From Acephala macrosclerotiorum (lineage: Eukaryota; Ascomycota; Leotiomycetes; Helotiales; Mollisiaceae): a DNA stretch of 64,000 nt. Each line of letters opens with the position of its first letter. Position 1 is the first letter of the stretch. The position numbers and the translations under genes are program-made. Shown here one piece after another: positions 47,522 to 57,528 of the stretch. The stretch is from assembly GCA_014904845.1 (NCBI GenBank), contig MU119369.1, positions 1-64,000 on the forward strand. The letters run 5' to 3'. Below the pieces are notes generated by a model. That model searched no databases and was not told the origin of the DNA. It worked only from the letters and a program-made list of their open reading frames with translations.

Positions 47522-48973
47522 ATGGCAGACACCTCAGTCACCCAAAAGCCTCTCCCACCCCTCCCAAAGTGCCGCTCAATGTCCTTCATAGCCCGGCTTG
47601 AGAACGAAGTCATGGAGCAAAAGTCAGATAAAGCCATGGCAATCAAAGCCTACGAAATCAAACTCTCCGACGCTCAACTCGAGATCGACACCCTCAAAAA
47701 GACCATTACAGAGCTACGCGCTGAAGTGGAGACGGAGAAGCAAAAAGTAGAAGATACGAAAAGTTGGGGAGTGAGGATGTACAATGAGCGAACAGCCGAA
47801 GCGAACCAAGATCGTGCGGAACTTGTGGAGTGGAATAAGCAGGCCTGGCATCTAGGTGTTTCTTGGGGAAGAGCTACGGGACATTTGGATGAGGAGGAGA
47901 GGTTTTATCATGATTACGAGCACCCGAGCTTCACTACCGCTTACTACTCGAGGAACAAACTACCACCCGCCGACATCAACAGAGAAGTTCGAGACGAGTA
48001 CACGTTCGAGATCCACACTCGCAGAAAAATCGTCACCAAGCGTCGCGCAAAGGGAACGATCCCGCCGCTTCATACTGTTGCGTGCAAGAAGCTTCGATTC
48101 GAGAGAAGATCTAGATTGATTCCTCCTCCATGGGTTTGGCCTGAGGACGTGGTGAAGAAAGCGGCTCTCGTTGGTCTTGGTATTATGTTCGAGAGAGGCG
48201 GACTTTCAGTTACGGAAGTTAGTATCATACTTGAGACGGAGGGAATTTCGGTCATCGATTTTGCTGTGCCGAATCCGAAGACTGTGATTGAGGAAGATTA
48301 TGACGGTTTTGAGTCTGAGGATGAAGAGAATGGCGCTGATACTTGTGTTATTCCTAAGATCGTGGTCGAGGACTTCGATGCTGTTGCTGCGTCTCAAGGT
48401 GATGGAAAGAAGGGTGCTGATGCTGGTGCTGTGCCCAAGATGGTGGTTGAGGACTTTGATGCTGGTATTGCGTCTGAAGATGGTGAAGGCAAGGATGCTG
48501 ATACTGATGATCTGCCTGAGGCTGTATTGGACGACTCTGACGAGGATGTGTTCGAGGATTCTCGCGAGGGCTTCGATGATTCTGATGACGATGTGTTTGA
48601 GGATGCTGATGACGGTGTTGTGCCAGAGGACGAGGGCAAGAACGGCGATGATGCTGCCGGATTTATGGGCCGGGTAACAGAGTTCGATCGGTCAACTTGG
48701 GTCTTTGCTAGGTTCAAAGAGGCTGATCTAACTAGAGATACAGCCGACTATGAGGTCACTGCAGTGTTCGAGTATGAGGGAGGAGAGACCAAGGAGATGA
48801 TTGTTGGTCCTAAGTGGAACGACCAATCAGGCGTTATTATCGGGCGTATCGCTGAGAATGGGGTAAATGAGGGTATCGATCCGCTGGGTGGGCGAAACGA
48901 GAAGCGTCCTTTCCCTGATGGCGTAAGTAGGATGGTTCATTTCTCGGAGTTGTGCAACGATATCACGGCTTGA
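47522..48973 (+). CDS. Acidic coiled-coil hypothetical protein with internal repeats
   Basis: A single 483-codon frame beginning MADTSVTQKPLPPLPKCRSM, with a PLPPLP phrase as in the 36772 protein. Residues 20-110 are coiled coil (AQLEIDTLKKTITELRAEVE). A basic middle part follows (TRRKIVTKRRAKG), then about 100 acidic residues built from four diverged units of 25-28 residues (IPKIVVEDFDA, VPKMVVEDFDA, and PKTVIEEDYDG before them, LPEAVLDDSDE after). The C-terminus, RSTWVFARFKEADLTRDTAD, looks folded. I do not recognise a known domain. It neighbours the coiled-coil family but lacks that family's C-terminal helical pattern, so membership is uncertain. Confidence 0.78.
   Translation: MADTSVTQKPLPPLPKCRSMSFIARLENEVMEQKSDKAMAIKAYEIKLSDAQLEIDTLKKTITELRAEVETEKQKVEDTKSWGVRMYNERTAEANQDRAELVEWNKQAWHLGVSWGRATGHLDEEERFYHDYEHPSFTTAYYSRNKLPPADINREVRDEYTFEIHTRRKIVTKRRAKGTIPPLHTVACKKLRFERRSRLIPPPWVWPEDVVKKAALVGLGIMFERGGLSVTEVSIILETEGISVIDFAVPNPKTVIEEDYDGFESEDEENGADTCVIPKIVVEDFDAVAASQGDGKKGADAGAVPKMVVEDFDAGIASEDGEGKDADTDDLPEAVLDDSDEDVFEDSREGFDDSDDDVFEDADDGVVPEDEGKNGDDAAGFMGRVTEFDRSTWVFARFKEADLTRDTADYEVTAVFEYEGGETKEMIVGPKWNDQSGVIIGRIAENGVNEGIDPLGGRNEKRPFPDGVSRMVHFSELCNDITA
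48268..48560 (+). repeat. Coding tandem repeat (about 25-28 codons, four units)
   Basis: Within the 47522 gene, four diverged units each contain P-x-x-V-x-[ED]-[DE] followed by an Asp/Glu/Gly-rich spacer. Nucleotide similarity is highest between the second and third units (about 48350-48490). Confidence 0.7.
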
Positions 48974-49463
48974 TAGATGGAGTAGGGCGGTACCTACGCA
49001 GAATTCGGGATACGTTGTTTGTATTGAACGTTGGAGTAGATTGAGAATGTAAGACGTACCAACTGTATATGTATAAGTGACATAGCATGGTTTTCAGTAG
49101 AAGCCCAGAAGGTAGCAGGTAAGCTGGAAAATTAAACCCTTTGCTCTGTGCGTGCGGGTTTGAAGGAAAAACACGTCTCCGTCAACAGGGAACGGACCTT
49201 AAACATCAACAACACCAAGGCTATGCCAGCGGGAAAAGTAATATCAACCGCAAGCCCATATCCTGGGGCGCATGTTGCACCTGAGTACATCCACTAAGCG
49301 CAGCATCAAAGCGCATTACTTCTAAACTCCTAGAGTTTTTTAACACCCTTCAACCACTTCAACCTGCAACCTCTTTCTACTCCCAGAGGACCAACATAGA
49401 TTCGAGGCGCAAAGGAATCAACACACCACCTGGAATTTCGGTGCTATTTCTCCCTATTCGCAA
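48974..49463. other. Intergenic
   Basis: No supported gene. Confidence 0.4.
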
Positions 49464-50440
49464 ATGGCAACTCCCAATTCCTGGACCCAAGAATCCCAGG
49501 TCATATACTAAAAAACCCTCTCCGACAACCTCGCCTCTTCCATCTCCCAAGCCCACACCACCAATTCGCAGCTCTCCCATCACAACGCCGCATTGCAAGC
49601 ACATGCCCTGCAAGTGAACGACAGACCCAAGTGTACTCAAGTAATGTGGAGGCTCTGCTGCGTGAAGGGATCAGTAAGAAGAGGGATATTGGGCAATTGA
49701 AGAAGCGGCTGTGGAAGGTAGAGGGAGGGGAGCGGCTTGTGGGGGGTGGGCGGGTGTCGTAGAGGAGGCGCTAAGAGAGAAGCTTGGGGAGTTAGAGCAT
49801 GCCAGAGGCTAGTTGAACACGATGACCAAGGCGTTTGAGGCTTAGGAGAAGAGCAAGAAGGCGAGGAGGATTAGGATCGATGATTTCACAAGGATGGTCT
49901 TCCCACAAGACGAGAGTTCAGGAAATGAGACTGGAGAGAAAGAGTTGAAGAACATCATGGCACGTGTGGAAAAAATGGCTGCCAAGGTACTGTACTCGCA
50001 ACAGCCCTAGAAGGCGAAGAGAACAGTCACGCCTGTACAAAAGCAATCCTCCAGCAGATGAAAGATCAACTCAAAGAGAAGGAGGAGGAGCGCAAGAACT
50101 CGAAGCTGCATCGCTCAGGAGAAGGAAGTAACAGAAATCTAGAAGTTCCTAGTTGGGAACCTGTACTCGATCTCCTTGAATGACGACTTGGACAGTTCAA
50201 ACAACTTGAAATTCCTTGTGGAAAACCCAAAGAGCGCTGCGTTGCTCAATCTCAAAGCGTCGCTGAAGTTAAATTTAGTTGTTCCGTGACCAACGTTGGA
50301 TCTGTTCTGAAAGTTGGCTGGCAAGTGCGAGTTTATTCGGAAGGGTCTCGAGAGCTTGTATGAGCCTGAACGCCGCGTAGGGAGTTCGAGAAGAGTGGGA
50401 TGTTGAGAAGAATACAAGGAGGATGAAGGATTTGGTTGGG
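49464..50440 (+). pseudogene. Broken coiled-coil family copy 3
   Basis: The start is preserved: MATPNSWTQESQVIY, a TAA stop, then KTLSDNLASSISQA, which mirrors MWTPNAYPG and ALSDYYASQLSVSQA of the gene at 51022. After many frame changes and stops, the conserved C-terminal pattern reappears at 50146-50289 as LDSSNNLKFLVENPKSAALL and NLKASLKLNLV (compare ESVDNLKFHLNNP and LDLKASMRLLL), then KCEFIRKGLESLYEPE. There is no usable open frame. Confidence 0.72.
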
Positions 50441-51021
50441 GGCATGCCTAGGCTGCACTGTGGGCAGAAGTTTAGTTGATGGTTGCGTCCCTGGCCTGGC
50501 ATTGGAGATAGTGGATTTGGTGCTCATGTTGTATCTACATGTAGAATTAGTCAATGAATTGAGCATACTCAACAAAGCAGCATCTGAAAGAGCATATTGC
50601 GCCCACCATTTTCGAAACAAGATGGAGTAGCAAGGTGAGCACCTGGTATATATATAGAACTGAGTCCTATAAAAAACCAGTTGGGACGAAAACTTGAAGT
50701 GATCTATCACGTGAACTCACCCTAGATGTCAAGTGGTGTTTATTAACGAGCACATCTCACAGCAACATCGCCGGCAAGACCTCATTAACACCATACAAAC
50801 ACTATTGCAGCGTGTTCTTCGAGTTGGTGCAGCGGATATGTGTTATCTTGCATTGTCTCTCTCGAGCATCTTCGTGAGAGTATCGAACCGAGCGCACCCA
50901 CCGCATTCATCGAACAGCAAAACCAGCATTAACTTCTTCCGCCACACGCTCGCGCATAAGGAATTACCGAGCAGTCACAGTCGCAAGAAACTATTAAGAC
51001 ACTCCTCGACTGCAAAACACG
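50441..51021. other. Intergenic, upstream of the 51022 gene
   Basis: No supported gene. Frames at 50333-50710 (-) and 50733-51119 (+) look like shadows. Confidence 0.4.
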
Positions 51022-52374
51022 ATGTGGACACCGAACGCATATCCGGGCTGTTATGGCGCATCGCATCAACAACGAGCTCCCGAACCAGACTACAAAGCGC
51101 TGTCCGACTATTATGCTAGCCAGTTGTCTGTAAGCCAGGCAGAGGTCACTCGACTCGTACAAGACAACCAATCATTATATCAAAGCAATCAAGGCTTGCA
51201 CCGAGAGAACGCCTCCCTGACAACATCTGCAAACAAAGAGCGCGAGAACTACAAGAAAGCAGTAAAGCAGAATATCTCTGATGCAGCCAACGCAAGAAAT
51301 ACCGAAGCTGCTCTTCGCGCCCAAATCATGGCCCTGCAAGTCGAATCCAGGAATTACAAACTTCAGCTCGAGAACGAGAAGGGCCGGACAGCAAAGGCGA
51401 AGGAGGACTTAGGAAAGGCGGTCTCGAAGCTCGCTAAAGCAGAGATAAAGGAAGTTAGTCTTCGGAAGCATCGCAACGACTGCGAGACTCAGGTCAAGAA
51501 ACTGAAATCGCAATTGCAATTGCAAACCAGTAAGGAGCCATCCGGTGCTGGGCTGGACAATTGTGGTGCAAAACTAGCCAAGGACTTTTCCTCGCAAATG
51601 GGACTTGAAGACGCCGATCAAGCTGCCGAAAAATTTCCAACTAGGCCAGATGAATACGATACGGATGTAGAGACTAGACCTCAGCCAACTGGACCACCTC
51701 TCGTTAGGAGAAAATTCCAGGGACCAACTCGGGGAACATTGCTGGCGATCTCGGAAGCGCTTGAGACGGAAGCAAAGGCACACAAACTCACAAAGGAGAA
51801 GCTTGAGGAAGCCGAGTCCACCATCGAGCTGCAGAAGATCCCAGTTGCCCACTCAGCTATAATGCGACTTCGATTTATCTACCAGCAGTCGGACCTGCCG
51901 ATGGACGATAAAGCTTGGAATGCCATTGAAGAAGGGAATAGCGGAGGCCATGACGGCAAATGGGATGTAGACATTGCACTATGCAAGCTAGGCTTCTTCG
52001 GTGAAGATGTTATGGCTGCTCTGGAGCAGATCTACAAGAACAACGTCAAGAAGTGTGTGGAGTCTGTCGACAACTTGAAATTTCACCTCAACAACCCAAC
52101 GTGGACTAAGATTCTGGATCTGAAGGCTTCGATGCGTCTACTTCTGGACTACCAACCCCACGGGGATGCAAGCATCCGATTCACTGAGCTTAAAAATGAC
52201 TGCAATCTGATCTTCGGCGACTTGAGACAGGCTTACTCGACACCAGAAGACGCACTTGAAGCATTCGAGAAGAGTGAGGTTGTGAAGTCAAAGGTTGAGC
52301 AGATGGCATTGATTGTGAAGGATAGACTGCAGTATGAAGGAAAGCTGCGTCGGCGGAGATACAGAGCCCAATGA
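51022..52374 (+). CDS. Coiled-coil protein, family copy 4
   Basis: A single 450-codon frame starting MWTPNAYPGCYGASHQQRAP. Residues 25-170 form a long coiled coil (QAEVTRLVQDNQSLYQSNQG). A polar linker with a DEYDTDVETRPQPTGPPLVR segment follows, then a second short coil, and a C-terminal helical domain with GGHDGKWDVDIALCKLGFFG, CVESVDNLKFHLNNP, and CNLIFGDLRQAYSTPEDALE. The tail is very basic (KLRRRRYRAQ). It is the best preserved full-length member of the local family (see 36772, 45919 and 49464). No known domain is recognised and no signal or membrane segment is present. Confidence 0.82.
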   Translation: MWTPNAYPGCYGASHQQRAPEPDYKALSDYYASQLSVSQAEVTRLVQDNQSLYQSNQGLHRENASLTTSANKERENYKKAVKQNISDAANARNTEAALRAQIMALQVESRNYKLQLENEKGRTAKAKEDLGKAVSKLAKAEIKEVSLRKHRNDCETQVKKLKSQLQLQTSKEPSGAGLDNCGAKLAKDFSSQMGLEDADQAAEKFPTRPDEYDTDVETRPQPTGPPLVRRKFQGPTRGTLLAISEALETEAKAHKLTKEKLEEAESTIELQKIPVAHSAIMRLRFIYQQSDLPMDDKAWNAIEEGNSGGHDGKWDVDIALCKLGFFGEDVMAALEQIYKNNVKKCVESVDNLKFHLNNPTWTKILDLKASMRLLLDYQPHGDASIRFTELKNDCNLIFGDLRQAYSTPEDALEAFEKSEVVKSKVEQMALIVKDRLQYEGKLRRRRYRAQ

Positions 52375-53594
52375 GCGTTTGTTCTGAGTGGGACTGACAG
52401 TATGCAGGAAGACATTGAGGACTAGATGTGTGGATTTTGTACTTCTAGTAGGCGATGAGCAATAAGCAATGAAAACTTGGACACATCCACACTATGGCAT
52501 CGAAAAATAATTGAATTTCAAACAGAACATGACTAAAAAATGCTAATTAATAGATAGCCGTGGTTTCGGAGAGTGAGCTTTCATGAATCCGAATGCGAAT
52601 ACGAGAGGCCAAGGCCTTCTGCCGAAACGTTGTCCTGGCAGAAGAACTCGTACGAATCCATTTAGCAGAACTGTACAAACCTGAGAATGTGCAAAGTGAA
52701 GGGGAAATTGGCCAAGATGTTATTCTTCCCAGTAGAGGGGTGGTGAACTTGTTGCAGAATCAGCATGGTAATCACTTGGATCATTCCGAACCGTACTCAA
52801 CTTTCGAAGGACTTGTCCTGCTACGCAAAGTGAAGAACACTATAAGCTCAAGAAACCTTCAATAGTCGATCCTCCCCTGAGTGAGGCAATGTGAATGAAG
52901 GGAGCGTCCAAGGTCTCAAGCTGGATGAAGTGCATCGTGATGACTGTCCATAGAAGTGATTGCTGACTGCACTCTGCTTACACGACAGCTGCATCCTTCA
53001 GCCCCTTTCTCAGAGACATCTTCCTCTTTTTCTTCACATGTGTCATCTTCTCCACGACATCGTCCGAATAGTTTCGAATCATCGTCGTGGCGGAAGATGG
53101 ACATCGATGGTGTCGAAGAAGACCAGACTGTGGGGTAAAAGGCTACGAGTGAAACAGGCAAAGAGAGAGTGAAGTTCCGGCAGATCAACGGCTACCGATT
53201 TGGGGGCCAATCATCAGAATGGTACTACGGCATCAGCCTTACTTGTTACAGACATTTTGGCTCGAGCGAGTCTGACTTTGGGAAGGCTCGTAAATCAGGC
53301 ACGTAATTGTCCAATCGCAGATCGGGTTATCCTGCTTATTCAAATTTTCTGTTTCGGAGATGGGCATCCCAGTTAATCCCAGTTAATCCCACATCCCAGC
53401 TTTTTACCGAACTCGAAATTTAGTGTGCAACTTGTCCCCACCAATCCAGTCCGAGGTTGACCTCGACCTACATAATCCGAGTCTTGCCCGCCTTTTCCTT
53501 TCCACCCTCCAAAACCCTCCATTTCCTGTTGACAGGAGATATCACCAACAACCTCACCACTGAATCCATCTGCGAACACCGCAATTCGCCTACC
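52375..53594. other. Intergenic, HEM1 promoter side
   Basis: A 90-codon frame at 52593-52865 (+) lacks support. A short direct repeat, CCCAGTTAATCCCAGTTAAT, lies near 53369-53388. The leader before 53595 is C/T-rich. Confidence 0.4.
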
Positions 53595-55477
53595 ATGGAC
53601 GCCATACTTCGACAATCCAAGTCCATGTGCCCATTCTTGAAGAAAACTTCCCCCGCCACTCTTCGAGCCCTCTCGACCTCGACCCGTCAATCTTCCCCCG
53701 GCGGTGGCAGCATGTCCAACTTGCAGACCATTGCTCGCCGCTGCCCCATCATGGGTAAGGCCCTCGCTGTCCAGACCTCAAAGTCAGGAAAGGTGGGGCT
53801 TGGTGGCGTCGCTGCGTTGGGAGCCATCAGGGCATTCTCTGGCAAAGTGAGCGCTGGAAAGGCCAAATTGCATACCAGTGGCAAGCATGGAGCTAGGGCT
53901 GTGGAGGATACGCTGTTTGGTCGTGAGAAGGGTGAGTTTCGCATCTTCGGGATTTGGGATTTGGAGCCCCACTAACGTCAACAGTTCCGTACCCGCAACA
54001 TGTCAAGCCGACCAAACCAGCCCACCACAATGCAGCGAAATTCGATTACGAGGGTTTCTACAATGCCGAACTCGAAAAGAAGCACAAGGACAAGTCGTAT
54101 CGATACTTCAACAACATCAATCGCCTGGCGAAGGAATTCCCCCGCGCGCACATGTCCAAGAAGGATGAAAAGGTTACGGTCTGGTGCTCCAATGACTATC
54201 TTGGGATGGGAAAGAATCCTCAGGTTTTGAAGCAGATGCACGAGACTCTGGATGAATATGGTGCCGGTGCTGGAGGAACTCGAAATATTTCTGGGCATAA
54301 TCAGCACGCTGTGGGCTTGGAGGCTACAATTGCAAAACTCCATGCGAAGGATGCTGCATTGGTCTTCAGTTCCTGCTACGTCGCGAATGATGCTACTCTG
54401 GCTACTCTGGGCAGCAAGCTGCCGGACTGTGTCATTCTTTCGGACAGCTTGAACCATGCCTCGATGATTCAGGGAATACGTCATTCTGGAGCGAAGAAGA
54501 TTGTGTTCAAGCACAATGATCTGGCTGATCTGGAGGCAAAGCTGGCATCTCTGCCCGCTGAAGTTCCCAAGATCATTGCATTTGAATCAGTCTACAGCAT
54601 GTGCGGCAGCATTGGACCCATTGAAGGAATTTGCGACCTAGCTGAAAAGTACGGCGCAATCACCTTTCTCGATGAAGTCCATGCTGTAGGCATGTACGGA
54701 CCACACGGAGCTGGTGTAGCAGAGCATCTTGACTACGAAGCACATTTGAATGGTCGACCCCGTGGTACAATTATGGACCGTGTCGACATCATCACTGGAA
54801 CTCTCGGAAAGGCATACGGATGCGTAGGAGGCTACATCGCTGGCTCAACAAAGATGGTTGACGCCATCCGTTCCCTCGCACCAGGATTCATCTTCACCAC
54901 CTCCCTGCCGCCAGCAACCATGTCAGGCGCCAAAACTGCCATCGAGTATCAAATGGAATACCAGGGCGACCGTCGACTGCAACAGCTCCACACACGAGCA
55001 GTCAAAGACTCTCTCTCCGAGCGTGATATTCCAGTCATTCCAAACCCATCACACATCATCCCCGTTCTTGTCGGAAACGCAGAACTCGCGAAGAAAGCCT
55101 CGGATATGCTCCTAGATGATCATGGCATCTACGTGCAATCCATCAACTACCCCACCGTTCCCGTCGGCCAGGAACGTCTCCGCATCACCCCTACACCAGG
55201 CCACGTACGCGAATACCGCGAACATCTCGTCTCAGCACTCGAATCCGTCTGGAATGATCTCGGATTGAAGCGTACGTCTGAGTGGGCGAAGGAAGGAGGT
55301 TTCATCGGTGTCGGTGAGCCTGGCTTCCAGGCGCCGGAACCGCTTTGGACGGATGCTCAGTTGGGTGTCAGTGAAGCTGTGAGGGAAATGAAGGCAGCGG
55401 GTCCGGTGGGCGTTATGGAGGCTCTGTTGGAGAGGGAGACGAAGGAGACAGCGAGAGCTGTTTCTGCTGCTGCTTAA
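53595..55477 (+). CDS. HEM1: 5-aminolevulinate synthase, mitochondrial
   Basis: This PLP enzyme condenses glycine and succinyl-CoA to 5-aminolevulinate, the first step of haem synthesis, in the mitochondrial matrix. Two exons, 53595-53931 and 53985-55477, with a 53-bp intron, encode 609 residues. The first 110 residues or so are a basic Ser-rich targeting region containing two Cys-Pro motifs, MCPFLKK and RCPIMGK, of the kind that binds haem and blocks import in other ALA synthases. The catalytic domain shows [54 protein letters not shown], and Lys388 in TGTLGKAYG as the PLP lysine, ending with [13 protein letters not shown]. The length fits fungal orthologs. Regulation by haem feedback is inferred from the CP motifs. 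Confidence 0.98.
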
Positions 55478-57528
55478 TTAGCCAGCACGTCTCGCTGCGC
55501 ACATCGATGGCGTTGATCTTTCAATGACTGGAAGTGCATTGCAACAGTGGAGGAAGGAGAGCCCATCGGACCCAAAACCACGTTCTTTCGGGCGATAATG
55601 TATTGACTTGGCTTGATGATTTTGACGATGATATTTGGTTTATGCTTGCTAGCTAGGGGTTGGGTTTGTGATGTGAGCATCGCATTTCTGACTTCCAATG
55701 CTCAAATGAAATAACTTCATTTTGATGGGATCTTTGGATCTTCATCGCATCGCAACATACTTGTTCCCTCTGCATTCCGTGATCTTTTGATTCTTTTGGA
55801 ACTCTTGGTATCAAGATCCTCCATTCACTACGTGTTCGGTGTCTGGTCTCTTCGGTTAGGGTCTGTGTTACACATCGCATCGGATGATGTGTTGCTTCGC
55901 AGAAGGTCTACTGCATATCATATCTCCGGGTTTCCCTTTCCTTCCCGCTCGGGGTCGTCTCTTTGCTTCTGTTCGTTCGATGTATGTCTTGATTTGTTGT
56001 ATTTTGCATCCCCACAATCCCACTGTTGCTGGTGCCACGCTCGTGGTGCTACCCATCTCGGGATCTGTCCCAAGACTTTGCTGCGCGTCGTATCCCCTCG
56101 GTGTCTGCGCTCTCTTCCCATTTGGGTATATGTCTTTCCTTTTGTTCGGTGTCTGTTTTGTTGCTTTAGGCTTTTGCTACGTTTGTTGCGTTTCGAATCG
56201 CCTCGGTCTGTGAGATGTCTGACTTGGTGGCTTCTTCACTTTCTCCTTCCCAGCCTCATTCTTTGGTTTAAATTGATTCCACGGTAGAAATTGGGGATTT
56301 TCATGACACAGAGAAATGCATTCATCTCCACCACAATGGGCGTTTTTGGGAGGTCAGAGGGTTTTGTTGCACATCGAATCCCCTCGGTGTCTGAACCGAC
56401 CAGCCTTCATCCCCGCCTGTCAAAATTGGACCCATCTCCCGCCAGCGAGGTCTCCAACGAGACGCCAGCATCAGCCAATGAAATACTTTCAGAAGTTGAT
56501 AGGGATGGAGGGATGTGGATCGTCGCGTAAACTCAAAGCCCGCGGTGATGGTGGTGTTGGTGGAGATGAGACATGAGCAAACCCCGATGCATCTCTCCTC
56601 GCGGGCTTGCATCGAGAGACGTCATGCGATATCTTTATCTTCAACTTCGAATGACCACTTGATACTGTAAAAGCTTCTCTAGGTTTACAATAGGTATGAA
56701 AGTTTACCTCTACTTTTCCACTGCCTTGTTAAATTCATCACCACCACCATAAAGATTGCTACCACTTATATTCATAATCCTGACAGCCTCTACTCGCTTC
56801 GACGCAATCCCCTCGAGTATTCACAGTATATTTCCACTCCGTCACCGTTCTCTGAGTTCGAATTTTAATCTAGTGACGTCTCGACTTTAATTTTGGGGAC
56901 TTCGATCTCAATTCTTTCTTATCCGACTCCTTCCCAAACCCTCGGCTTCTCTCTCGGCGGCTTTTCGAAAAGTCTTCCTGGACACCTGAGAAGGAGACCT
57001 TGGTCGGTCATTGAATTCTCTCACTTGATGGAGGACATAATTACTTGAATTTCGAATCGTGAACTAAAGGACGGGGTGGGTAACAAAGGGGTAGCGAAAC
57101 GCACGTGCTATAAACTTTCTTCTCCTCAGCCACAGCTGCCTCTCAACTGGACTAGAAGAGAACACTTCCTACAAGCCCCAAGCCAGCAAACGGGGAAAGA
57201 AGAAGAAAAAGATCAGGAAAATACAAACACGGTGAAGAGAGACAGAAGATCGCAGACAGTAGGAACTGAGACGCTGATTCAAAGGGAGGTCATCAAGTTG
57301 ATTCTCATAAATTCAATACGATTCAAGAACGAAAGTCCCTACGCTGCTCTGTAATACTGTGCTGTGCTCGCCAGCCAGCCTATGCTATTGTATCTGTAAA
57401 GAAACCCATACGTCATTCTTCCCATCCAAATCAATGCAATGCCATTCTCATCATGGGGGTATCATCATGCTCATCCCTATCCTATGCAACAAGCAACAAT
57501 CAAATTCAACCTTCTATTCCTCAACCCT
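55478..57528. other. Intergenic with short dispersed repeats
   Basis: No supported gene over 2 kb. The plus strand is T-rich at 55780-56280, and copies of a phrase near TCGAATCCCCTCGGTGTCTG recur (see the repeat entry). Frames at 55787-56612 run across these and are not convincing. Confidence 0.45.
56079..56392 (+). repeat. Dispersed repeat, about 30 bp, three clear copies
   Basis: Copies at about 56079-56108, 56183-56212 and 56363-56392 share TTG(T/C)TGC, then a variable triplet, then TCGNATCNCCTCGGT and a GTCTG-like end. A partial copy (CACATCGCATCGG) lies at about 55871. Confidence 0.6.

Noticed and set aside
52593..52865. 90-codon rightward frame before HEM1
   Set aside because: No recognisable domain, and its composition is typical of chance open frames.
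55787..56287. 166-codon Cys/Leu-rich frame downstream of HEM1
   Set aside because: Arises from T-rich repeat DNA; the composition and overlapping frames give no support.
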